From NCBI RefSeq assembly GCF_000242595.2, contig NC_017098.1:2499501-2563500 (forward strand): a stretch of DNA of 64,000 nt, in the 5' to 3' direction. Under the pieces are notes generated by a model. It made no database searches and was not told where the DNA came from. It saw nothing but the letters and a program-made list of their open reading frames with translations. Positions 1-8,418 of the stretch are shown here, one piece after another. The translations under genes and the position numbers were made by a program. Each line of letters opens with the position of its first letter. Position 1 is the stretch's first letter. Source of the stretch: Spirochaeta africana DSM 8902 (GTDB taxonomy: Bacteria; Spirochaetota; Spirochaetia; DSM-27196; DSM-8902).

Positions 1-425
1 CGATTGAAGCGCTCGGCCTGTTTGGCCAGGCGCAGGGCCTTGCGATAGCCCTCCGGATGCGCCATACCGTAGTTGCGGTACAGGTTTTCCTTCATGTTGG
101 CACCCTTCTGGTGCCCGAGAAAGGTAAAGGACTGACCGCCGATGGTACAGATCCCGCCAACCAGAGCAGGATCATCGCCAAAGGCGCGGTCACCGTGGAG
201 CTCGATGTAGTTCTCGCTCATCTGCTTGATGTAGTGCAGCGCGGTCGGGCGATTGGGGTGACGCGCCAGGGTGACCCGTTTCCAGGCATCGAGGACCTCG
301 GCCTCCTCTCCCCGGCCGCTGATCTTGTCGGTTATCTTGCTCAGGTCGGCACGGATGTCGATGTTCTCGCGGGCAGCGATCTCTTTGAGCTCGGCCAGTT
401 TTCTGTGCAGTTCTCGGTCGTTCAT
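1..425 (-). CDS. accA: acetyl-CoA carboxylase carboxyltransferase subunit alpha (N-terminal part)
   Basis: Cytoplasmic alpha subunit of the carboxyltransferase half of acetyl-CoA carboxylase; with AccD it moves CO2 from carboxybiotin to acetyl-CoA to give malonyl-CoA for fatty acid synthesis. About 141 N-terminal residues are visible before the window edge. They begin MNDRELHRKLAELKEI and include the conserved stretches LTLARHPNRPTALHYI-like (here TLARHPNRP), ELHGDRAFGDDPALVGG, GHQKG and NYGMAHPEGYRKALRL, all typical of AccA. The ATG overlaps the accD stop codon in ATGA, so translation is coupled and the two subunits are made together. The gene is the last visible one of accB-accC-accD-accA. 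Truncation is only by the window edge. Confidence 0.95.
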   Translation of the reverse strand, partial: MNDRELHRKLAELKEIAARENIDIRADLSKITDKISGRGEEAEVLDAWKRVTLARHPNRPTALHYIKQMSENYIELHGDRAFGDDPALVGGICTIGGQSFTFLGHQKGANMKENLYRNYGMAHPEGYRKALRLAKQAERFN

Positions 426-1300
426 GATTTACCCCTCCCGCCCTTCTGGTGGGTGTCGATAAGGAAGATCAGGGTTTCCCGCAGTGATTTGCGCGGCACG
501 ACACAGTCAACAAACCCCTTCTCTACCAGGAATTCGGCCCGCTGAAAGCCCTCGGGGAGCTTCTGTTTGATGGTACCCTCGATTACCCGGGGACCGGCAA
601 ACCCGATCAGGGCTTTGGGTTCAGCGATAATTACGTCGCCGAGCATGGCGAAGGAGGCGGTTACCCCGCCGGTAGTGGGGTCGGTCAGCACAACAAATAC
701 CGGCAGCCCCTCTTTGGCCATCAGCGCCAGCATGTGGCTGGTTTTGGCCATCTGCATCAGGGAGTAGATCCCCTCCTGCATGCGCGCACCACCGCTGGCG
801 GTGCAGATGATTGCCGGGGTTTTGCGTTCCACTGCATGCATCAGACAGCGGGCGATGCGCTCACCGACTACCGACCCCATGCTGCCGCCCATGTAATGAA
901 AGCTCATGGCGGCGATTGCTACCGGTCGCTGCTGGATCATGCCGTAACCGACAGTCACCGCTTCATCGACACGGGATTTGTCCTCGGCGGTCAGCAGCTT
1001 GTCCTCATAGCCGGGGAACGCAATCGGGTTTCCGGACAGCACCTCGCTGGCCAGCTCCACAAAACTGCCGCCATCCAGCAGCATTTTGATGCGTTCCGGG
1101 CCGGAGATGCGAAAATGATAGCCGCACTGCGGGCAGACGAACAGATGCGCAGCCAGCTCTTCTTCTTCTATGTGCGCCGAACAGGACGGACACTGATGCT
1201 TGGCACGGTAAAAGCTGCGGTCGTCAAGGCTGGCAATAATCTCCTTGCGATCACGGCGCTGCTGGGGCAGAACCTTTTTTAACAGTCTGGTAACACCCAT
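422..1300 (-). CDS. accD: acetyl-CoA carboxylase carboxyltransferase subunit beta
   Basis: Beta subunit of the carboxyltransferase, 292 residues, the usual length. The N-terminal zinc ribbon is present with Cys37, Cys40, Cys56 and Cys59 (CPSC then CPQC). The crotonase-like core follows with the acyl-CoA-binding oxyanion stretch TASGGARMQEG and the region DPTTGGVTASFAMLGD. The start ATG overlaps the accC stop in TAATG and the stop overlaps the accA start in ATGA, so it sits in the middle of a translationally coupled acc operon. No missing key residues were seen. Confidence 0.97.
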   Translation of the reverse strand: MGVTRLLKKVLPQQRRDRKEIIASLDDRSFYRAKHQCPSCSAHIEEEELAAHLFVCPQCGYHFRISGPERIKMLLDGGSFVELASEVLSGNPIAFPGYEDKLLTAEDKSRVDEAVTVGYGMIQQRPVAIAAMSFHYMGGSMGSVVGERIARCLMHAVERKTPAIICTASGGARMQEGIYSLMQMAKTSHMLALMAKEGLPVFVVLTDPTTGGVTASFAMLGDVIIAEPKALIGFAGPRVIEGTIKQKLPEGFQRAEFLVEKGFVDCVVPRKSLRETLIFLIDTHQKGGRGKS

Positions 1301-2619
1301 TAGGCCTCCTCTTCGATCTGTTCAAGAAATCCGGTACCGAACGCCCCGGAGCGAAACACCGGATGATTGATGATGCGCTTCTGCTCCTCGCAGTTGGTGG
1401 TGATCCCTTCCAGCACCAGCTCATCCAGCACGCGATTCATGCGATCCAGGCCTTCGTTGCGGTCGCGTCCGTAGGTAAGCACCTTGGCCACCAGGGAGTC
1501 GTAAAACGGCGATACCATGTATCCCGGATACAGAAAGCTGTCGATGCGCACACCGTACCCGCCCGGCGGCAGGTATTCGGTAATCCGCCCCGGCGTGCGG
1601 GCATTGATGCGGCACTCCACGGCGTAACCGGAGACATTGATGTCATCCTGGCTGAACGAGAGCTTCTCGCCGCCGCAGACCTTGATCTGCTCGCGAATGA
1701 TATCGATCCCGGTAACCAGCTCGGTTACCGGATGCTCTACCTGCACGCGGGCGTTCACCTCCATAAAGTAGTGCTGCCCCTCGTAGAGCAGAAACTCGAT
1801 GGTACCGGCACCGACATAGTCCAGGCTCTTGAACAGGCTCACCGTGTCCTTGCCCATTTTGGCGCGGGTCTTTTCATCGACTGCGGTCGAGGGGCTTTCC
1901 TCTACCAGCTTCTGGTGCTTGAACTGCACCGAGCAGTCGCGTTCCCCCAGGTGCACTACGTTACCATACGAGTCTGCCAGGATCTGCACCTCGACATGGC
2001 GCGGGTTTTCCAGGTATTTCTCCATGTACACCGTGCCGTCCGAGAAGGCTTTCTCGGCCTCGTTCGAGGCTATCTTGATTGCACCTTCCAGGTCGTCTTC
2101 GCTGCGCACAATGCGCATTCCTTTGCCGCCCCCGCCGGAGGCTGCTTTGACAATGACCGGATAGCCCATCTTTTTGGCCTGTTTTCTGGCGTCGGCAACA
2201 TCGGTAATCGGCCCGTCGCTGCCGGGGATTACCGGGACCCCGGCCTCGATAGCCGAGCGCTTGGCCTCTACCTTGTCGCCAAGCATCCCGATGGTCGCTG
2301 CCGGGGGGCCAATCCAGATCAGGCCTGCATCGGCCACAGCCTTGGCAAAACCCGGGCTTTCCGAGAGGAAACCGACCCCGGGATGAATGGCATCACAGCG
2401 CTTGAGTACAGCCGCCGAGATCAGGTTCTTGGGTTTGAGATAGCTCTCGGAAGCGGGAGCCGGACCGATACAGACCGCATCGTCTGCCATGCGCACAGCC
2501 AGAGAGTCCTTGTCGGCCTCGGAATAAACCATGACCGACCGGATCCCCATCTCTTTGCATGCCCGCACAACCCGCACCGCTATCTCACCTCGATTTGCGA
2601 TCAGGATTGATTGTATCAT
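1300..2619 (-). CDS. accC: biotin carboxylase subunit of acetyl-CoA carboxylase
   Basis: ATP-grasp enzyme that carboxylates the biotin on AccB using ATP and bicarbonate. It has 439 residues, close to the usual 445-450. The N-terminal pre-ATP-grasp domain begins IQSILIANRGEIAVRVVRA, followed by the glycine-rich ATP loop KAASGGGGKGMRIV, the metal-binding EFLLYEGQHYFMEVN segment and the NARVQVEHPVTE signature. The C-terminal biotin carboxylase domain has the YAVECRINA motif. Its ATG overlaps the accB stop (ATGA) and its stop overlaps the accD start (TAATG), matching the need for balanced subunit amounts. The paralogues pyruvate and propionyl-CoA carboxylase are excluded by the acc neighbours. 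Confidence 0.97.
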   Translation of the reverse strand: MIQSILIANRGEIAVRVVRACKEMGIRSVMVYSEADKDSLAVRMADDAVCIGPAPASESYLKPKNLISAAVLKRCDAIHPGVGFLSESPGFAKAVADAGLIWIGPPAATIGMLGDKVEAKRSAIEAGVPVIPGSDGPITDVADARKQAKKMGYPVIVKAASGGGGKGMRIVRSEDDLEGAIKIASNEAEKAFSDGTVYMEKYLENPRHVEVQILADSYGNVVHLGERDCSVQFKHQKLVEESPSTAVDEKTRAKMGKDTVSLFKSLDYVGAGTIEFLLYEGQHYFMEVNARVQVEHPVTELVTGIDIIREQIKVCGGEKLSFSQDDINVSGYAVECRINARTPGRITEYLPPGGYGVRIDSFLYPGYMVSPFYDSLVAKVLTYGRDRNEGLDRMNRVLDELVLEGITTNCEEQKRIINHPVFRSGAFGTGFLEQIEEEA

Positions 2620-3134
2620 GTGCGGCGCACCTCAAACAGCGGGGTACCAAACTCTACCATCTCGGCGTTTTCCACCAGCACCCGGACGATTTCCATGTCG
2701 AAATCTGCCTCGAGCTCATTCATTACCTTCATGGCCTCGATAATACAGAGTGGCGCGCCGGTCTTGATTACATCACCTTCCTCGGCATGCGGTGGTGAGT
2801 CCGGAGCCGGAGCGCGATAGAAGGTGCCAACGATCGGGGAGGTTATTACCTCGAGCCCGCTGTCGGCGGCCTGTCCAGCCGATTCGCTACCGGCTGGCTC
2901 GGCAGCAGCACCTGTCGCCGGCGCGCCGGTCGCTGGCGCACTGGGTGCCGGCGCATGCGCGGTGGGCACCGGAAACTGGTGCATGTGGGCCGCCGGATGG
3001 CCATGATGAATAACCGTCGGTTCAGCACCGGCTTTCTTCAGATGAATGCGAAATTCGCCGTCCTTGAGCTTGAGCTCGGCCAGCGAACTCTCGTCGAATT
3101 TTTCTATCAATGCAAATACGTCCTGGGTGTCCAT
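2616..3134 (-). CDS. accB: biotin carboxyl carrier protein
   Basis: Carrier subunit of acetyl-CoA carboxylase, 172 residues. An N-terminal helix region (residues 1-45) is followed by a flexible Ala/Pro/Gly-rich linker (about 50-92) and the biotinyl domain (about 95-172) with the biotinylation motif EAMKVMNE, in which Lys136 carries biotin. The ATG at 3134 was chosen because GGAGG lies just upstream at a good distance; an in-frame start 30 codons earlier would place the promoter and ribosome site inside the gene. It is the first gene of the acc operon. A consensus promoter with an inverted repeat between its two elements lies 47-75 bases upstream. Confidence 0.96.
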   Translation of the reverse strand: MDTQDVFALIEKFDESSLAELKLKDGEFRIHLKKAGAEPTVIHHGHPAAHMHQFPVPTAHAPAPSAPATGAPATGAAAEPAGSESAGQAADSGLEVITSPIVGTFYRAPAPDSPPHAEEGDVIKTGAPLCIIEAMKVMNELEADFDMEIVRVLVENAEMVEFGTPLFEVRRT

Positions 3135-3180
3135 TCCCGCCTCCTCTGTTTCACCGCATACAAACCGAATGCAGGTGCAA

Positions 3181-3209
3181 ACGCTATCACTTTCGCCATA
3201 GCGTGTCAA
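3181..3209 (-). promoter_or_regulatory. acc operon promoter with overlapping inverted repeat (putative operator)
   Basis: On the minus strand the -35 TTGACA (3209-3204) is perfect and lies 17 bases from a -10 TAGCGT (3186-3181). The perfect 7-base inverted repeat ACGCTAT (3181-3187) / ATAGCGT (3198-3204) fills the spacer, so a bound repressor would block RNA polymerase. The predicted leader is about 40 bases and contains GGAGG before accB. Which regulator binds is unknown; the half-site does not match the FapR consensus I remember. Confidence 0.7.
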
Positions 3210-3247
3210 CTTATCGGCCGGCAACCGACAAAAATTGGCAGATCATA

Positions 3248-3276
3248 TTGCCCGGAGTTCTTCGGGGCTCTATACT
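3248..3276 (+). promoter_or_regulatory. fabZ promoter, predicted leaderless
   Basis: TTGCCC (3248-3253), a 17-base spacer and TATACT (3271-3276). Only six bases separate the -10 from the ATG at 3283, so transcription should start at or next to the A of the start codon. There is no ribosome-binding site in front of fabZ, which fits. Confidence 0.65.
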
Positions 3277-3282
3277 GGCGCC

Positions 3283-3705
3283 ATGAAAGATCCAAAAGAG
3301 TTGCTCCCGCATCGGGACCCGTTTTTATTTGTCGATCGCCTGGAGTCTGTTTCCGATGAGAAAATCGTCGGTTACCGGAGATTTACCGACCAGGAATCTT
3401 TTTTTGCCGGACATTTTCCGGAGTACCCGGTAGTACCAGGGGTTGTTCTGGTAGAGACCATGGCCCAGGTTGGCGGGGCCGGCATCAACCAGCAAGGCAT
3501 GCTGGGTGACAAGCTGTTTTTCCTGGCGACCATCGAAAAGGCCAAGTTCCGCCGGCAGGTGCGCCCGAATGATGAAGTCCGGATAGAGGTGGAAAATGAC
3601 CGCGTACGCGGCGCAATGGTCAAGCAGCGTGGGGTCGCCTATGTCGGCGACGAGATCGCGGCAGAGGCAAGCTGGATGTGTCTGGTCGGGGACGCCCCGG
3701 CGTAA
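3283..3705 (+). CDS. fabZ: 3-hydroxyacyl-ACP dehydratase FabZ
   Basis: Hot-dog-fold dehydratase that removes water from 3-hydroxyacyl-ACP in the fatty acid elongation cycle; cytoplasmic homo-oligomer. It has 140 residues, the normal FabZ size. The start MKDPKELLPHRDPFLFVDR gives the classic LPHRxPFLFVDR N-terminus. The active-site pair is His44 (in FAGHFPEYPVVPG) and Glu58 (in VLVETMAQ). I chose ATG 3283 over an in-frame codon at 3235 because the family alignment starts there and because the predicted -10 box lies directly before it. It is divergent from the acc operon, so malonyl-CoA supply and elongation may share control through the 148-base intergenic region. Confidence 0.95.
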   Translation: MKDPKELLPHRDPFLFVDRLESVSDEKIVGYRRFTDQESFFAGHFPEYPVVPGVVLVETMAQVGGAGINQQGMLGDKLFFLATIEKAKFRRQVRPNDEVRIEVENDRVRGAMVKQRGVAYVGDEIAAEASWMCLVGDAPA

Positions 3706-3715
3706 TCCGGGCAGT

Positions 3716-3805
3716 ACAGCCGGGTGCGAGGTGGTAGTCTAACCCGGGGCGGCCCGGCTGTAGCGCGGTGTAGCGATGGTAAGGGCTGGCCCGGCCGAAG
3801 CGCGG
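3716..3805. repeat. GC-rich repeats between convergent fabZ and ligA
   Basis: The 143 bases between the two stop codons hold no gene. ACAGCCGGG (3716-3724) and CCCGGCTGT (3753-3761) form a 9-base inverted repeat. An 18-base segment at 3751-3768 recurs imperfectly at 3788-3805 (about 15 of 18 bases). GCGAGGTGG also occurs twice. No T-tract follows the hairpin, so a role as terminator is only possible. Confidence 0.45.
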
Positions 3806-3848
3806 GATGGCCGGGCGCGAGGTGGCGCGGACGGGGTCGCCAGCACGA

Positions 3849-5963
3849 TCAGCTGCCAGCTTCGGCAAGCAGCTGTCGGAAACGGGGCTCATCCACCACC
3901 TCGGCTCCAACGCTGACGGCCTTGTCATACTTGCTGCCGGCGCCGCTGCCGGCCAGCAGGTGGGTTGTCTTGCCGGACACCGATGACACCACACTCCCGC
4001 CGCGACGCTCGATCTCGGCGGCGGCCCTGGTGCGCGGCTGGAAGTGTTCAAAACTGCCGGTAACACACCAGGTCTGTCCGGAAAAAATCTGTGGCACCGA
4101 TTCATCGGTTTCCGGCTGTTCATCGACAAACCGCAGACCGTGTTCCCGCAACCGGCTGATCACCTCGCGCAGTTCCGGCAAACGCAGCTGTTCTATGACT
4201 GTCTCGGCGATTCGGGGCCCGATACCATGAATCGCCGAGAGGCGCTCATGATCGCCGGTATCGGCGATCTGCATCAGCTCATCGATGCTGCCGATGCCGG
4301 CGTCGCACAAAAGCTGGGTAACCTTGGGCCCCAGCTCCGGAATACCCAGGCTCGGCAGCAGCCGGCGATAAGGCACTGCCTTGCTGCGCTCGATACCGGT
4401 ACGAATCTGGGCAATCTTGCGCTCACCGAAGCCAGCCTCATCCATCAGCTGCTGATAGTCTGCCTCATACAGATCCGGCACACTCTGCACCATACCAAGG
4501 CGGATCAGGGTCTCCAGTGTCTCGGGTCCGATCCCGTCGATATCCATCTGGTCACGCCCGGCAAAAAACCGCAGTCTGCCGCGCTGCTGATCGGGGCACC
4601 CGAAGGTGTTGGGGCAGAAGTGATGCGCCCCGCGCACCACCAGTCGGCTGCCGCATGAGGGGCAGTGTTCGGGCAGCTGCCAGACCGGCGGCTCGGCCGC
4701 CCCCTTTTCCAGCACCTGCTCGACCGCCGGGATAACATCTCCCCGCTTGCTGACGGAGACCGTGTCGCCGGCTGCCAGTTCCAGCCCGGTGATATATTCC
4801 TGGTTGTGCAGGGTAACATTCTGAACCGTGGAGCCGCCAATCAGCACCGGCTCGATCCGCGCAACCGGGGTTATACGCCCGGTGCGCCCGACCTGGACAT
4901 CAATCTCGCGGATGGTCGACACCCCCTGGGGGGCATCGAATTTCAGCGCAACCGCCCAGCGCGGATGATGCCCGGTATATCCCAGCCGTTCACGGAGCCC
5001 GATATCATCGAGCTTGGCTACCAGACCGTCGATATCGTACGCGAGTTGATCCCGCTGCTGTATCTCGGCCTGAATAAACTGCGACAGCACCCCTGCAGTG
5101 CCAACCAGCGCCTCGGGAAACACCGCCCGGAACTCCCGAACCACATCTGCATCCACAGCCTCATTATGTATCCAGGCACAGCGGCTGTTTACCGGCAGTC
5201 CAAGCTGATGCAGGCGCAGCAGCACCTGATGATGGGAATCAACTCCCTCCAGACCGTAGGCGTCATAGCCGAAAAACTGCAGCGGCACGGCGGCCGCGCC
5301 ACTGCTTTTCACCCGTCGTATAGTGCCGGCGGCAAGATTTCGCGGGTTGGCAAACGGGGTTTCCAGGGTGGCATTCAGGGCCGCAAAATCGGCACGGCTC
5401 AGATAGACCTCTCCCCGGATGGCAACCGTAAGCGGTTCAGCAAGCCGCAGCGGCACACGGCGGATAGTCCGGATGTTCGCGGTGACATCGTTGCCGATAC
5501 GCCCGTTGCCCCGGGTTACCGCCTGTTCCAGCAATCCGGTGCGGTAGTACAGCACGATCGAGACGCCGTCAATCTTTTCCTCGCAGATAAAGTCCGGTGT
5601 TCCGGTCAGCACCCCGGTCGGTGAGTCGGCTGCCATGTCGGCGGCCCGTTTCTGTGTTCGCAGCTGCCAGTCAGTAAGCTCCTGACCGGAATAGACCTTA
5701 TCCAGGCTCAGTACCGGGATTTCATGTGGAACCTCCGGGAGGTCGACACTGAGATCCGAGCCGACACGCCGGGTCGGGCTGTCCGGGCGTTGCAGTTCGG
5801 GATATTGTTTTTCCAGCTGTTGCAGCCGATCAAACAGGCGGTCGTACTCACGATCCGACACCAGGGAACGGCCCTGCTGATAATAGGCCCGTTCATAGCT
5901 GGTCAGCTGATCAATCAGCTGATCGACCTCCTGCCCAAACCGATCAGAATCATTGCTGCTCAT
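3849..5963 (-). CDS. ligA: NAD+-dependent DNA ligase LigA
   Basis: Seals nicks during replication and repair using NAD+. It has 704 residues and full domain content. The Ia domain (about 1-75) is followed by the adenylation domain with Lys130 in the KIDG motif, the OB fold, a Cys4 zinc finger (CPSCG, then CPNTFGCPDQ), helix-hairpin-helix repeats, and a C-terminal BRCT domain (about 625-704, with SGKTTHLLAG). ATG 5963 was chosen because AAGGGGGA lies just upstream; an in-frame start 17 codons earlier lacks this. It is convergent with fabZ and follows the SPOR gene after a 141-base gap, which carries a 20-base tandem repeat. Confidence 0.97.
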   Translation of the reverse strand: MSSNDSDRFGQEVDQLIDQLTSYERAYYQQGRSLVSDREYDRLFDRLQQLEKQYPELQRPDSPTRRVGSDLSVDLPEVPHEIPVLSLDKVYSGQELTDWQLRTQKRAADMAADSPTGVLTGTPDFICEEKIDGVSIVLYYRTGLLEQAVTRGNGRIGNDVTANIRTIRRVPLRLAEPLTVAIRGEVYLSRADFAALNATLETPFANPRNLAAGTIRRVKSSGAAAVPLQFFGYDAYGLEGVDSHHQVLLRLHQLGLPVNSRCAWIHNEAVDADVVREFRAVFPEALVGTAGVLSQFIQAEIQQRDQLAYDIDGLVAKLDDIGLRERLGYTGHHPRWAVALKFDAPQGVSTIREIDVQVGRTGRITPVARIEPVLIGGSTVQNVTLHNQEYITGLELAAGDTVSVSKRGDVIPAVEQVLEKGAAEPPVWQLPEHCPSCGSRLVVRGAHHFCPNTFGCPDQQRGRLRFFAGRDQMDIDGIGPETLETLIRLGMVQSVPDLYEADYQQLMDEAGFGERKIAQIRTGIERSKAVPYRRLLPSLGIPELGPKVTQLLCDAGIGSIDELMQIADTGDHERLSAIHGIGPRIAETVIEQLRLPELREVISRLREHGLRFVDEQPETDESVPQIFSGQTWCVTGSFEHFQPRTRAAAEIERRGGSVVSSVSGKTTHLLAGSGAGSKYDKAVSVGAEVVDEPRFRQLLAEAGS

Positions 5964-6017
5964 TATTCCCCCTTGCACATGGAACCCGATGGTCGAGTTG
6001 CGCACCTGCCACACGGT

Positions 6018-6057
6018 GTAATCCGGCGGCTCACGGCGTAATCCGGCGACTCACGGT
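6018..6057. repeat. two-copy 20-base tandem repeat upstream of ligA
   Basis: The unit GTAATCCGGCGGCTCACGG (6018-6036, plus one base) is repeated at 6038-6056 with a single internal G-to-A change. It lies in the 141 bases between ligA and the SPOR-domain gene. The rest of this gap shows nothing I can name. Confidence 0.6.
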
Positions 6058-6104
6058 CCCTCGGGGGCTGTTTCGGGGTTTTTCTGCAGAACAGCGATCC
6101 TGTG

Positions 6105-7793
6105 CTACTGCATGCGACGGACAAAAGCGTCGCCAAAGCCGCGTGAACGGAACCATACCAGCGCACTGCCCTTTTCGTCCTCATTGAGCGGACCAACGTA
6201 CACACGGTAGAGCGGCTGATCCTGATTACCGCTGCGGGTAACCGCACGCGGATAGCGCGGACCAAGGCTGTCGACAGCGGCCTTGGCGCCGGCAGGTGTC
6301 CCGAATGCCCCTATCTGCAGATAATAGTGATTCGCCTCCAGCGAGTCCACCATCGGCAGCAGTTCCTCGCCGCGAGCAGCAACGCGCGGTGCCGGCTCGG
6401 GTACCGGTTCAGGTTCGGGGGTCGGCTCTGGCTCTGGGGTTGCTGCCGGTGCGGGCTCCGGCTCCGCTTCCGGTGCTCGCGGCTCGGCCGGCTCAAGCCG
6501 AAAACTGCGACCGTTGCTAAGTCTGTCTTCCTCGGGTTGTACCCGCTGCACCGGTTCCTCGGGTTCCGATGGCAGCACAACACGGGTAGGAACCTCGGCT
6601 CGCGGCAGATCAGTTTCCGGCAGCGCGGGTTCATCGATACGCGGTGAGGCCAGATGATCGGCAGATTCCTCCCAGCCCGCCGGCAGTCCGGCAATCGGGA
6701 GCTCGGCATCCACTGCGGTGCGCTGCGGAACCAGACGGGCCATGCCTCGATCCAGTTCCGCCTGGGGCGGCAGACTGGCAGTTGGCAGTTCCCCATAGCC
6801 GTTGGCTGCAGCCTGCGGCTGGGGTCGGGGCAGGACTACCGGTCGTTCATCCGGATCAAAACTGGGGCGATACTGTTCGGCAGGGCGGCGCACAATCCTG
6901 CTGTCACCGTTCAGATCCCTGGGCTCCTCGGGAGCAGGGGCCGCATCATCGACTGGCTGCGGATCCCGGTCAAACTCGGGAACCGGTGCCGACTCGAGGC
7001 TCAAGCGGCGCTCGTCCACGGTACGGGCTGGTCGCGGCAGCGAGAACTCCGGCAGCTCATCAGGCTCATCAGCTGCGACAGACGGCTCCGGTGGATCCGC
7101 CGGCTCTTCCGGCATCGTAATCCGGTCCGGCACTGTCGGCGCCGGATCGGCCGGTTCAGGCTCACGAGCATCAGGCTCAACAGGATCAGCAGACTCTGCC
7201 GGTTCTGCGACAGCAGGATCTTCCATCGCCGGGGTTTCCGGACGGCGCGGGGATACCGTGATCGGGTCAGGAAATTCGTCGCGCGGTTGTCGTTCAACCC
7301 GGGGCTCAGCCGGGGCAGGATCACGCCCGGGGCGGCGGGTGCCATTCAAAGCGAAATATTCCAGATTCGGATCCCCCAGCCCTGCCGCAGGATTGATGTC
7401 CGGATCGGGATGAAACGGCAGATCGCTGAGAGGGCTTGAGGCTGTCATACCAGGCATCGAGACCGGAAGGGCACGAACCCGCAGCATCTCTCCGGAAGGC
7501 AGCCCGAGCCGTTCGGCGGCATTGGGCGAAAGCACCATAAAGACCCCGGAGACGGTTGACCTGCCGACTACAATCGCACGCGCAGTTCTGCCACTGGCAA
7601 GATCACGGACATCTACAATACTGTTGGGAGGGAATGCGTTGGTAGCAACATAGGTTCCCTGCTGAGGAAAATCAGCGGCGGCGCCAACCACGGCACCGCC
7701 CTCAAGAAATGCCTCACCGAACGAGGACAGCACGGGAAACAGCAGTGCGATCCCGGTTATGAGCAAAACTCCGATTGTACCTTTCAGTCTCAT
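6105..7793 (-). CDS. envelope protein with RlpA-like N-terminus and C-terminal SPOR domain
   Basis: Secreted protein of 562 residues, probably bound to septal peptidoglycan. Residues 1-25 form a signal peptide (MRLKGTIGVLLITGIALLF). Residues about 30-115 look like a double-psi beta-barrel of the RlpA type (GTYVATNAFPPNSIVDVRD, then a Gly/Ser/Val core). A long Pro/Glu/Asp-rich linker (about 120-480) is probably disordered and spans the periplasm. A SPOR domain (about 490-562) starts HYYLQIGAFGTPAGAKAAV and has LYRVYVGPLN; SPOR domains bind denuded glycan strands at division sites. ATG 7793 has GGAGGGAAGA upstream; an earlier in-frame ATG would put 22 charged residues before the signal peptide. 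It lies 16 bases after the secreted protein gene and is probably cotranscribed with it. Lytic transglycosylase activity is not shown. Confidence 0.8.
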   Translation of the reverse strand: MRLKGTIGVLLITGIALLFPVLSSFGEAFLEGGAVVGAAADFPQQGTYVATNAFPPNSIVDVRDLASGRTARAIVVGRSTVSGVFMVLSPNAAERLGLPSGEMLRVRALPVSMPGMTASSPLSDLPFHPDPDINPAAGLGDPNLEYFALNGTRRPGRDPAPAEPRVERQPRDEFPDPITVSPRRPETPAMEDPAVAEPAESADPVEPDAREPEPADPAPTVPDRITMPEEPADPPEPSVAADEPDELPEFSLPRPARTVDERRLSLESAPVPEFDRDPQPVDDAAPAPEEPRDLNGDSRIVRRPAEQYRPSFDPDERPVVLPRPQPQAAANGYGELPTASLPPQAELDRGMARLVPQRTAVDAELPIAGLPAGWEESADHLASPRIDEPALPETDLPRAEVPTRVVLPSEPEEPVQRVQPEEDRLSNGRSFRLEPAEPRAPEAEPEPAPAATPEPEPTPEPEPVPEPAPRVAARGEELLPMVDSLEANHYYLQIGAFGTPAGAKAAVDSLGPRYPRAVTRSGNQDQPLYRVYVGPLNEDEKGSALVWFRSRGFGDAFVRRMQ

Positions 7794-7809
7794 TCTTCCC
7801 TCCCCCGCG

Positions 7810-8319
7810 CTACCGCTGGTTCTGCCCCTGACGGATTGCATCAGCGGCTTGATCACCAATCATTGCCGCCAGTCTGCTGGCTGTGCGGCGCAGATCACCG
7901 TTCGCGCGGTGAAAATCATCCGGCTGCAGCCTGTGGTTCAGCAGTACCCGAGGTCGTTGGACATCAATCACCGAAAAACTCACGCTGCGCTCCAGTTGAT
8001 GTTCGGCATCCGCCATTCGCACCTGCACCAGGTAGTCTGCACCATCCTCGCGGGCATACCGCACGGCACTGTACTCCATCTGTACCGGCAATCGATCGTC
8101 GGCCGAGCCGTTAGCAGCGATAAATCCCTGTGGAACATCAGACCACACGATAAAACCGGCGTCGAACAGCTCACCGATGACCGCTCCCTCTACCAGCCCA
8201 CGGAACTGGCCGGCCTCACCGTCCTGTGCAACCGTGACTACAACCTGTTGCGCCCCGACGGTCGCGACAACAGCAAACATCCCGAGTATAAAACCAACTA
8301 TCCGTGCTGTATGTTTCAT
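7810..8319 (-). CDS. secreted protein of unknown function
   Basis: A 169-residue protein that I do not recognise. Residues 1-23 (MKHTARIVGFILGMFAVVAT) form a clear signal peptide with an Ala-x-Ala-like cleavage site before QQVVV. The mature part alternates short beta and helix segments (FRGLVEGAVIGELFDAGFIVW, DYLVQVRMADAE, SVSFSVIDVQRPRVLLN). This resembles small periplasmic proteins with a TolB-N/LpoB-like fold that detect or assemble in the envelope, but that is only a guess. It is first in a likely two-gene unit with the SPOR-domain gene, so an envelope role is the best inference. Confidence 0.6.
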   Translation of the reverse strand: MKHTARIVGFILGMFAVVATVGAQQVVVTVAQDGEAGQFRGLVEGAVIGELFDAGFIVWSDVPQGFIAANGSADDRLPVQMEYSAVRYAREDGADYLVQVRMADAEHQLERSVSFSVIDVQRPRVLLNHRLQPDDFHRANGDLRRTASRLAAMIGDQAADAIRQGQNQR

Positions 8320-8371
8320 CCCTTACAGGTTCGGCAGAATCCGGCGGTGACACAAGTCCATTTTTTCCGTG

Positions 8372-8400
8372 TTGCTACCCGCGAATGATCGTGATAGGCT
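8372..8400 (+). promoter_or_regulatory. candidate promoter of the NusG-like/CapD operon
   Basis: TTGCTA (8372-8377), a 17-base spacer and TAGGCT (8395-8400), with an extended -10 TG at 8392-8393. The predicted leader is about 12 bases, with no ribosome-binding site before the ATG at 8419. There is no room for a long 5' hairpin of the kind LoaP-type antiterminators use. Confidence 0.5.
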
Positions 8401-8418
8401 GGTTTCAGAAATATCAAC

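Noticed and set aside
3135-3224. Longer N-terminus of AccB
   Set aside because: It would contain the promoter and the GGAGG site; the family alignment starts at 3134.
8343-8350. ops/JUMPstart-like GGCGGT near the NusG-like gene, and GGCGGTAG near 13414
   Set aside because: The first lies upstream of the predicted promoter and the second is inside a gene with only eight matching bases; both are likely chance.
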